Shown piece after piece: positions 54,927 to 64,000 of a stretch of 64,000 nt of DNA (position 1 is the first letter of the stretch; each line of letters opens with the position of its first letter). Made by a program: the position numbers and the translations under genes. Under the pieces are notes generated by a model that saw only the letters and a list, made by a program, of their open reading frames with translations, had not been told where the DNA came from and did not search any database. Source of the DNA: Lingula anatina (taxonomy: Eukaryota > Brachiopoda > Lingulata > Lingulida > Lingulidae). The stretch spans positions 1,108,065 through 1,172,064 of the forward strand of contig NW_019775524.1 in NCBI RefSeq assembly GCF_001039355.2. The letters are read 5' to 3'.

Positions 54927-57900
54927 ATGGAGGTGAAATATCTTCTGCTGTGCATTTGGGGCTTACAAACGATTTCGACATCGTTGGCGTACATTGAAGG
55001 ACTGTACTGCGGTTTGGAGAACTGCTATGATGGTAAAACCCCCTGCTCCTCCCCTCTCTCTCTCTTTCTCTCTCTTTCATCACACACACATACTATACAT
55101 ACACACACACACTGTAATTAACAATGGTGTATTCGCTTATACAGGTTCATTAAACTAATTCAAGAATTTTATTTCTTTTCAGTTCTTGATGTTGACAGAG
55201 ATGCAACGAAAGTAAGTTGTAGTTGTACAGATTATTCTCATAACAACAGGCACATTGTTAAATTGATATTAAATTGGATTTTTAAATATATCAACAGTTG
55301 TGGATCATGTTTTCTGCTAAGTTCCAATATTTATGACAGAGGTATTGACTTCTGTTATGTTCTATTTCAGGGTGACATCAGTAAGGCTTACAGGCGCCTG
55401 GCCAGGAAGTGGCACCCTGACATGCACAAAAGCAGTGTAAGTTACGTACTGTACCTGGGTTGTCAACTACCATGACTCACTATACCTATGAACACAACAG
55501 TATCACTTATCAGTCATTTGGGTAGTCATAGTTACGCAAAATTAATCAGAACCATTGAATATTAACATTTGGACACATCATAAATGAAAAATACGTGAAA
55601 AAAAATGTAAGTTGGTTAGAAAATTAACCTATGCTTCTTTCAGAAAAAAAAGAAAGGATGAAAAAAAATTACTAGTATAACACCTAACTAGTGTTATACC
55701 AAACAATAATCAACCTGTAGTTATGGATATATCAGAGTGTTTTGTAATCTTGTCATTAGTACTTTTTTTTTCACTACCTTTTTAATTTCATTGCTCTGGT
55801 AGTTAAAGGATTTTTTTTCTTTTTGCATTGGTGGAATACATAAATCTCTTTGTAGGGCATAACATGTGATAATATTGTTCAATGGGCTTCATTTCAGAAA
55901 GCAAAGGAGAAGGCTACACTGCAATTTCAGAAAATTGCAAATGCTTATGAGGTAAGGTTTTTACAGACTTTTTCAAAGGCTTGGATGTTGAAAATGAAAT
56001 AGATTTTAATATATACGTTGCACCCTTTTGCAATTGATCAGTTTCTTTTTGCAAGATCCATAATATAACATTAATTTATCTTCACAATGATAAAGGTTTC
56101 AAGTTCTGAATGACATCACTGTGGTAATGAAATAGTTCCAGACTAATTGTTAGTCCTAACATCTGGTCCCAATGAGAGCTGATACTTATTCATTTTAGGC
56201 ATCTTTACTTGTTTATCATATAGTATTTTGTTTATTTTTAACATTAATCAGTTGACCTTGTACATTAATACTTATTTCAGATTTTGACAGATGAAGAGCA
56301 AAGGAAGGACTATGATCATATGTTGGATAATCCAGGTACTTAAGGAACATCACTCTCAAAATGTATAAAGATTTTTTTAGGTGTTGCTCTACAGCTTGTA
56401 TTCACACTCTCTTTAAAGTGTTCAATTTAGTGCACATTTTTTTTTTACTTCATTTATACTTGTTCTAATCAAATCATCTACTCAATATTTTAGATGAGTT
56501 CTATTCCGTATATTACCGCTACTATCGCAGACGCTATGCACCAAAAGTGGATGTCAGAATTGTCATAGCTGTTACACTTACTGTCATCTCTGTGGTACAG
56601 GTAAGTGTGAGATACCAAGATCATGGTGAATTATTTGGATATTCTGTTTGCTATGTGTTGCCCTTAAAAATTCCAATTTTATGACTGAATGTCTCTGTTG
56701 GCATAAATTAAATTTGTGGAGTGCATATTGAGGTTAAATGGAAGGTGATGGAGAATAATTCTATTTTTATCCCTTGATCCATTTTAAAGGTCAAATTGAG
56801 AAATAATACTAGCTCTGTAGTGTTTGTAAACTTACTGTTCTACTTTCCTGACAGGACATTTTCATATTTTATTTGTACACATTTGGGGTCTTTATAAGTG
56901 TCAAGATTTTAGAGTCAGTTGGTGTGGTTTTTATAGGTGAAACATAATTCATAAATAAGAATCTTTAAAATTGCTGATATCTGTTTGTTCTTCAAAATTC
57001 TTCTTATAAAAATAGATCCACAGATAGAGATGAGCAACATACCCAGCTGGTGGTCTGTGGCCTATGCCTCTTTGAACTTGAAGGAAATTTTAAAAGAAAA
57101 TTTAACAAATGAAAAAAACTTGTCAATGACCAGACAGAAATATTGCATGTTTCAGTACCTTGGCCAGATGAGTAACTACAACGCTGCCATAAGATATCTC
57201 ATCCAACAGCCAAAATACAGAATGCGAGCTATGGAGATAGCAAAGACTGAAGGACTGTTACAGACAGACAAGAAAAAACAGAGGGGAAAGTCAAAGGTAA
57301 AAGCAGTAAAAGCTAAGTGCAGTAAGCCTAAAATGCTGTTGGATTAATTGGTGTGAATTATGTGATTATACTTGTACTTTTTTGATGGAAATCTAAGATT
57401 GTAGGTCTAGTAAGTTCTACAGGTGCATAAAACACAAAGCTTTTGAGTGCCTCAAGAAATGAAAATAGTGTCTTTATTATTCTCTACACAAGAACATACC
57501 TTAAACCATATTTTACCATTGTAGGAAGAAATCAAAGAAGAAGAGGAAGCAGTTTTGAAAAAGGTTTTAACAGAAAAAATGGATATCAGGTGACCTAATA
57601 AAGTTTTAATTTATTTTTAGTCACAGATTGCAGGTTATCAACATATTTCGGCAGATTACATATTCACTCTTTTTGTATGATTCAGACATTGCAAATTGAG
57701 ATATATATATTAAGATATTAGGATACACCCGACATGAATATCCATTAATGTGAACTAAAATGATGTTATTTCAGGGGCGGTTACAGCAAACCAGACCCTT
57801 ACAGTGTCCTGTGGGTGCAGCTGATCTTGTCTCCCTACAATATTTTGATGTATATACTCTGGTGGGGGAAGTGGATCTGGAGGTTCACTATAAAAAAGGA

Positions 57901-58986
57901 AGAATATGGAGAAGAGGAGAAGTTGTATCTCATCAAATCATATTTGAAAAAATACAGTGGGCTTACAAATGTGCAATGGGAGGTTAGTGATGGCAAACAG
58001 TAATTACAGGAAAAAAATCAGCAGCTGCAAGCTTAATGTTTAATGTTCACAATGACCACCAGCTCTCTGGTTAAATACTTCTTTCTGTCACACAAATTCA
58101 TAAGTAATAATTGCTTTGGTATCAGATAAACACACTACCAGAACTTAGTTAAATGAAATGATAGTGCAAACTTTTATCCCCTCCCTTCCTTTTTTTTCTT
58201 CTGGAATTGTGTTTTTGTTAATATTTTTTAATAAAATATTGTTTCTTTTAGGAAGAGGTCCACATAAAGATCTGTCAGTATTTATGCTTTATGATTTTAA
58301 GACCTGTACATAATATTTTGGTCAGATGGCTGGAAGTGAAAGTATGTCTAACACTCAAGTTTTTGGTCATCACCTTTAACCATGTTGACTCTTTCAATGA
58401 CCCAGTCTCTTGTAATATATGATTTATGTAAATAGCACATTCTCTTCAATCCAGGTAGCCTGTTCATGTGTTGGTATGAAGATTTATATAACATTGTAAT
58501 TTGGTTTTTCAGTCTCTTGAAGACCATCAGAGAGAAGACTTCTTGAACAGAGAGCTGTGGATTTTAGAGAAATTTCAAGTAAGGCACATAAAGATGTAAT
58601 AATTTTAAGTGCACAAAATTGTCTTGTGAATAATGGAAATATTTCTATTATAGCTTTGCTCTGGTATGTGTTAAAGTGATTATAATTTTGATATATTCAT
58701 TTTATCCATAGCAATCTTTAACTGGTATAAAGGGTTCAATGATTCAATGAATTGATATTCCATTGGGACAAATACATAAAGAAGGAAACTGTTCAACAAA
58801 TTATAATGTCATTGTTTTATCAAGAGCAGCACTGGAAGTTGCATAGTATAACATTTTGTTTAGGAGTGGAAAAAAATCCAGGATGAAGAAGCCAAGGCCA
58901 AACTGGCAGAGAGTGCCAGGTACAAAAGCTACAGAAGATTCATGAAGAACCATGGTGTGGGACAAATGACATTTGGACCAGAATGA
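54927..58986 (+). CDS. DNAJC25: DNAJC25, membrane J-domain protein
   Basis: Predicted 339 residues (human about 360). Exons: 54927-55032, 55183-55211, 55371-55436, 55898-55951, 56281-56335, 56494-56600, 57156-57296, 57525-57589, 57775-57982, 58513-58578, 58864-58986; phases agree. A signal peptide (YLLLCIWGLQTISTSLA) leads into GLYCGLENCYDVL, which starts the J domain. The HPD triad is at residues 60-62 (55413-55421) in ARKWHPDMH, so Hsp70/BiP ATPase stimulation is expected. DYDHMLDNP closes the domain. A first TM near 124-145 follows PKVDVRIVIAVTLTV, then PKYRMRAMEIAKTEGLL and a Lys-rich loop. A second TM lies near 220-245 (ILMYILWWGKWIW), and then the conserved YGEEEKLYLIK and SLEDHQREDFLNRELW. 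Good family match end to end. Topology suggests the J domain is in the ER lumen. In human, DNAJC25 lies near ECPAS. Confidence 0.95.
55046..55116. repeat. (CT)n then (CA)n simple repeats
   Basis: Pyrimidine run followed by CACA units, starting 13 bp after the donor of DNAJC25 exon 1. Confidence 0.9.
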
Positions 58987-60401
58987 CCCAGCTGTGTTCA
59001 GCCGGACCTCCTTTGTATGCAGAATTTTACTGATAGGCTGAAATATGCCACGGTCTTACAGCCTTTTCATCTAGCTTATCAGGTGCTATGCATTCCTCAT
59101 ACCCACTTACCCAGAATTTTTCTGGAATCTCAGAGACCTCCTAGAGGTATTTGGTTAGCTAAGGTGAAGGTTGCTTTTATCTCATTAAATGGTCCACATT
59201 TGTGCACTGTGGATTTAACCTAAGCTGAAGTGCCATGGAGTCCCTGTACTTAGTTTTAGATATGCCATGCATTCCATATGCCAGTGCTGATGTGGCATGA
59301 TTGGTAATGTTCTGAATGTTCTACACATTAGGTATACCAGCTATAGTCACCACTGTGGTAGAACTTGGGCGACGGGATAATAATATTTTGGTTCTAGGGT
59401 TAAGTTTTAACCGAAAAGAAAAACAAGAAAAAATTAGACACTTTTTAGATTCATTATGAAAGATTAAAGGCTTAGTTGGTTTTGATAAGAATTTTTTGTT
59501 AACAGCCCTCGAAGATACTCCAACTGTTATTGTAATTAAGCTCAGATACTTGGTCTTTAATGGACTCGAATTTTTATTGTGAGCTATTTGGACTAAGGAT
59601 TCTTGCAGGGTGGTTCTCATGTCCATTAATTTATGGTAGTTAAGAGTACAAGTCACCCTTGTTAGAAAAACAATAGGCATTGATGTCTGAATTAAGTGGA
59701 AATTGAAGAAAAAAAGAATTATATGTTATACTGTATTACATCATTCTTACATGTTCTTGTTGACACCAAAGATGTTTCCATGTCTGTGAAAGGATAATGT
59801 AATTTTTAAGCATTGAACATTTTGTTTAGAAAGAGTATTAACAATGAAAGTTACAAATAAAGTTCCTTTTAGACTTTTAGGTTTGACATTTTTTTGTTCA
59901 AGATTCCAAGTCAATATTTCACTTCAGAGAATTTTAATCTTGTGCTGAATACAACATGTAATGCAAATATTTTGAATACCCTTGGGTAAATATAAATGAT
60001 TTCAGTGGATTCTGCATATCATTTTTTCTTTGATAAATTAAAAAAAAAATGGAATTGCCCTTTTTCCTCATAACCAGCATCTTCTTTACACATACCTTTT
60101 GTGTTTTTTTTTATCCATTTTAAAGAATTTGTCAATAAATATTACCAACTAATACATTTGAATGCATTAAACAGATGTGCTTATCATAGCACCTGCAAAA
60201 AATTCTGCCCAAAAAAGGATGCCAATTTTTAAAAAAGCTGTCCTTTCTTTGCTTACAAACTGTCCAAAATGGCCAGCATTCCACACATAAACCCACACTA
60301 GCTTTAATGTCATAACACTGCCTCCATGTCCACATTGTTACAGTTACAATATGCAGTAGTAGTTGTATGCTATGTTATTTGTGCACCATTTAGTGTCTTA
60401 T
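58987..60401. other. Convergent 3' region, DNAJC25 / NSFL1C
   Basis: Holds both 3' UTRs. On the minus strand 59680-59321 is open for 119 codons, but its product shows no family signature and I do not call it a gene. Otherwise AT-rich with no recognised repeat. Confidence 0.6.
59856..59861 (+). terminator. Candidate poly(A) signal for DNAJC25
   Basis: AATAAA about 870 bp after the stop codon, followed by a T-rich stretch. It is the best canonical signal before the convergent NSFL1C gene. Actual use is unproven. Confidence 0.4.
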
Positions 60402-63400
60402 TTACTTCATTCTTTGCACAACTACAGCATTTAGTAACTTGGCATCTGCTAAAGTTTGAGTTTCATCAGTCAGTTCTCTGTTTGGAAATGTTGTCATGAG
60501 AACAAACTGTGTTCCCTCCATCTGTGGACGTGCTCTGGGACAAATGTTAAGGAAAGCGAAATGGACTTTAACATAAAAAATATAAAAAATTGTGGGGAGT
60601 ATTTGAATTACTAAACCCAGACAGCATTTTTGTAACAGTGTATTGAGTGGAAAGAAGAATATGTTTAACACCACAACTTGGCTAAAACTATAAATCTGCT
60701 AGCCAAATATGCCAGACGAGTAGTAGTACACATAAAAATACAAACTAAAAATGGTGTGTTAATATAACTTGAATCTCTACTGTTGGCTTCAACTTGTGAT
60801 AAATAAGTGTAGAACTTGTTTTAATGAAAGGATACTTTAAAATATAGTTCCGTACATCACTGATCTTGTTGGTATGATTAAATTTTGCTAGTAGTCTGAA
60901 ATGATAAACAGAAGCATTTATTGATGGTTCACAAAAAACACAATACATAATTACCACATACAAACTTTAAAATTGAATACTATTTATTATTATTTATTTC
61001 ATTTGAAACATTAACATCTAAACCTATAAAAAATATGTGATAAAGCACTGCTTCAAATCATGACTATTTTAACTCTGTATTGCCCCCGTTTCCATCACCT
61101 TCCTCCATCTGCCAGCCTGATCTGTATGCCTGTGGTGGGCAGACTGCTGTCTACCTCCACTGAGTTCACTGCTGCTGCCTCATTCTGCTGGTTGACATCT
61201 GGAGAACTCTGTGTGACTACAGTTGGAGCAGCACTGTAAATATATTATATGTTATGTTACAGTTATCACATGAGGCCATGCTGGGGCAAAATTTTTAATG
61301 AAATATTGACGTAGCGCTAGCAATTTTTTTTCGTTTAGCTAAATTACCACTTTTCTGTCAATCTGTTATCTAGATGGTTGTAATTGGACTAAAAGATTCA
61401 GATAAAAATGATGAAATATGTGGGGGCCTTTATACTGTAAGTTCTGCTATTCACTGATTGTGATTTATCCTTACCTTCCCAATCGCTGGCCTTCTCCAGA
61501 AAATGCTTTCAGTTTCACTTTTGGTGCTACAAATTCTTCTTCTCTGTGGTCCTCCATTTGCAGATCTACTTCTCCTCCTTTAGCCAGCTTTATCAGCTCA
61601 AGTGGCACTTGACTTAAATAACGCAAAGATTTCCTTTCACGTAAAATTCACAAAGAAAACAAACATGACTCTTTCCTGCCTGAGTGGAAACTACTGATCA
61701 TTTGTCTGTAAGCCACAGTTAAGATTCGCCTCAATATGTCACAAAAAAATTATAAAGCTTTAGCAAGTATAACATCATAATCTTAGTTTCCTTATACAAA
61801 AGTAATGAAAGAAACAATATACTTGTTAACATTTACTAGACTGTTTTTGGCAGGAAAATATTTGTCACTATTATATACAGCAAAATATTGTGTAGAAAAT
61901 TCAACTCACCCTCTGTGAATAGAATTTAAAAACTCTTTGTTTTGAGGATCCCCATAATCTCTGAGAGGGCCATCTCCTACACTGAAACCATTCTTCCAAA
62001 GTTTCAATACAACCTGAATCTGAAATGACAAGTCTTCTTATTATATGCAACATTTCAAAGCATCCACGTGTTACACCCAGTGTAATCTACATTCTGCTAA
62101 AAACATGAAAATAAACACTTTTTTCTCAGATAAAGGTGTCAGCCATACATTCAACAGGTTTAAAATATTAATAACAAACAGCCCCCAATGAGTCCCCCTT
62201 TACCTCCTGTGGTTCCTCTTGCAGTGCTTCTCCCACAACATTTGTTGGTTCATTCTCCATCTCTCCTAACTTGTACCCTCTCCCTCTAAAAGCTGCTGTC
62301 TTTCCTGCTGGTGCAGCAGCAGCAGATCCTGCTGCCATTTCTTCTGCACCATGCCTACAAAAAATACATATTTCATGTAGGACATTAACTTCAAATTTAA
62401 CTAAGGATTACTATTTACAACCAAGTTCTGATTCCTGAACTTAGGGAAATTAACCTGTATTAAATATGACTGTTTTTTGTCATATCCACTGATACCTTAG
62501 AAATCATAAGACAGCCTGTTTCAGGTCAGTATCTTTGATGATAAGAAAAAACTTTAAAATAAATTTAAACAATTAAAAGGAAACTCTTTTTTTCATATAT
62601 TACAACATATGTATACATAATTAACATTGGATGTGTATACTTATACTCCAGGATCTACTTACTCTTTAGCAGATTTGAACAAGTCCTCCACAATTTCAGA
62701 AGATTTCTTTTTGGGAGGTCCAAGAATTTGTTGTCCACTAACATTGAAAAGGAATAAATTACAATGGAAAGTAAATTTGAAGAAAAAATACTACTCAAAA
62801 TCAGAAAAAAATTCCACAGCAAGCTTTTAATCATCCATGAGCTTCAGCATAGTATGACAATTTAGTTACAGTAATCACCAAATCTCAACAACCAGTTCCC
62901 TTACCTGCCTCCTTCATCTGCCCCACCAGCATAAAAGGCCTGACCCTCATTATCTGCTGGGTTTAAACCTTTGTTTATATCTGACAATGTAGCAAACTGA
63001 CTGCCACTATAAATGTAAAGAATAATAACAATGTGAGTAATACATGTATCAAGCAGAAACTGGTTTTGTGTCTGTCATAAATATATAAACATATGTAATT
63101 GTGACATCTATTTTTTTGGTGAAATTTCACTGGGTGGTGCCAATAATTGTGTGGAGTGACATCTTACAAAAATTGATATAATCACAATATCTATATTTTA
63201 AATGTGGTTTATCAGTAATTTCAATTATAGGGCAGGCGCAATGTATTGGAAAAGATTTCTACAATGTAGATATGATATGTTGTAACATATTATACCTTCC
63301 AGAGGCATACTGTTTACTTGGTGCTGAAGGAGCTCCCACTTCTGCTGTTGCTCCTGCATCATCACTATCATCACCCCCATCATCATGACTCTCAAAGAAA

Positions 63401-64000
63401 CTTGACATGGCAAGCTGTAATAGCAAAATACTGTACTGATAATCACTGATCTATCGGAAATTAGATGTTAATTTTTTTTAAATAAGACACTGATCTGCTT
63501 CCAATAACAAAAACATGAAGATTAGATTTTAAAAGTCACTTATGGTGCATGCCATAGCTTACTGAAAAACTTTAATTACAACTTCACAAGGCTTAAAATG
63601 TATAGATATGTTAATTTAACAAAAAACATGTTAAAATTGTCAGTATAATATATTATTTTCGATTGTATTTTTAAATATCTCTGTATATTTCTTTTAGGAT
63701 TTTGTTTTATACTATTTTATTAGTTTGGAAGTCAAAATAAACTTTGAACCAGCCACCTGAGTTGAGTAACTCATTCCCGGTAACATATGTCCACATGTTC
63801 TACTCTTTCTGCTAATCCTTTTGTTATATAAATTTTTCGTCGACTGATTTCTATTTTCTAAACCTTCCACAAATGATGCCATTTTCTTTTCATTTGTTAA
63901 TACACCAAAAGCTCTAAAAATGACTGTGGCATTAATGTGATACCTGCAAATCCCATCCTGCAGCCTCTAAGTAAAATTGAGCTCTCTCAGCATCTGCTCC
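60402..64000 (-). CDS. NSFL1C: NSFL1C / p47, VCP (p97) cofactor, lacking only its first codons
   Basis: p47 is the UBA-SEP-UBX adaptor of the VCP ATPase in membrane fusion and autophagosome formation. Exons in transcript order: >64000-63944, 63414-63296, 63006-62905, 62737-62663, 62354-62204, 62019-61910, 61612-61475, 61233-61099, 60895-60836, 60534-60402; phases agree and give 359 residues. The first exon contains the end of the UBA domain ([16 protein letters not shown]). Then come an Asp-rich linker, [20 protein letters not shown], the SEP domain ([18 protein letters not shown] to [11 protein letters not shown]), and a UBX domain that starts at [25 protein letters not shown] is the loop that binds the VCP N domain; the end is [11 protein letters not shown]. 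The N-terminus (about 15-20 residues) and promoter lie off the right edge. Confidence 0.95.

Noticed and set aside
56985-57155. Possible extra DNAJC25 coding sequence upstream of exon 7
   Set aside because: The frame is open, but the family sequence continues directly from exon 6 into exon 7 at the CAG at 57155.
57760-57987. Alternative frame over DNAJC25 exon 9
   Set aside because: The frame joined through AG|G at 57775 gives the conserved DNAJC25 sequence; the other frame does not.
58251-58345. Possible extra DNAJC25 exon after a TTTTAG at 58250
   Set aside because: Exon 9 joins exon 10 directly to give the conserved order ending in SLEDHQ, and this stretch has no family match.
59321-59680. 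A 119-codon minus-strand open frame
   Set aside because: No recognisable domain, no splice partners, and it lies in the DNAJC25 3' region. It might be a transposon remnant, but nothing shows it.

Overview
The window is nuclear DNA from an animal. Genes are split into many short exons with GT-AG introns, intergenic DNA is AT-rich, and introns carry DNA transposons, fold-back elements, microsatellites and one LINE. Every recognisable protein has a clear animal orthologue. The absence of vertebrate-type repeats, compact introns (mostly 0.1-2 kb) and the gene set suggest a marine invertebrate bilaterian. I cannot settle the phylum.

Layout, left to right: (1) 1-790, a 5'-truncated LINE open frame, minus strand, lying in or beside an ECPAS intron. 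(2) 1645-6979, minus, the first 15 coding exons of ECPAS (proteasome adaptor ECM29); the rest lies off the left edge. (3) 7256-36637, plus, three complete tandem mucolipin (TRPML) channel genes with the same 14-exon architecture. Copies B and C are much closer to each other than to A. (4) 37995-43881, minus, a secreted papain-family (C1A) protease with a long N-terminal domain, of the counting-factor-associated protein D type. (5) 44323-48259, plus, an ankyrin-repeat protein. (6) 49520-54692, minus, an ankyrin plus coiled-coil protein I cannot assign to a family. (7) 54927-58986, plus, DNAJC25. (8) 60402-64000, minus, NSFL1C (p47), lacking only its first few codons, which lie off the right edge.

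Three of the gene junctions are head-to-head with 235-442 bp between start codons, so bidirectional promoters are likely: ECPAS/mucolipin A, protease/ankyrin gene, ankyrin-coiled-coil/DNAJC25. Several genes share a proteostasis or endolysosome theme (ECPAS with the proteasome, mucolipins and cysteine protease with the lysosome, DNAJC25 as an ER J-protein, p47 as a VCP cofactor). They are separate transcription units and there is no operon. ECPAS and DNAJC25 are also near neighbours on human 9q31.3, so this pairing looks like old linkage.

The most interesting signals are: a 57-bp minisatellite that repeats the splice-acceptor region of a protease exon in frame; a MITE whose end supplies part of a 5' splice site; reciprocal decay of two alternative first exons in mucolipins B and C; a sharply bounded stretch of near-identity between B and C suggesting gene conversion; and a nested transposon pair in mucolipin B. 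Exon boundaries were read by eye from splice consensus, frame continuity and family similarity; no searches were run.
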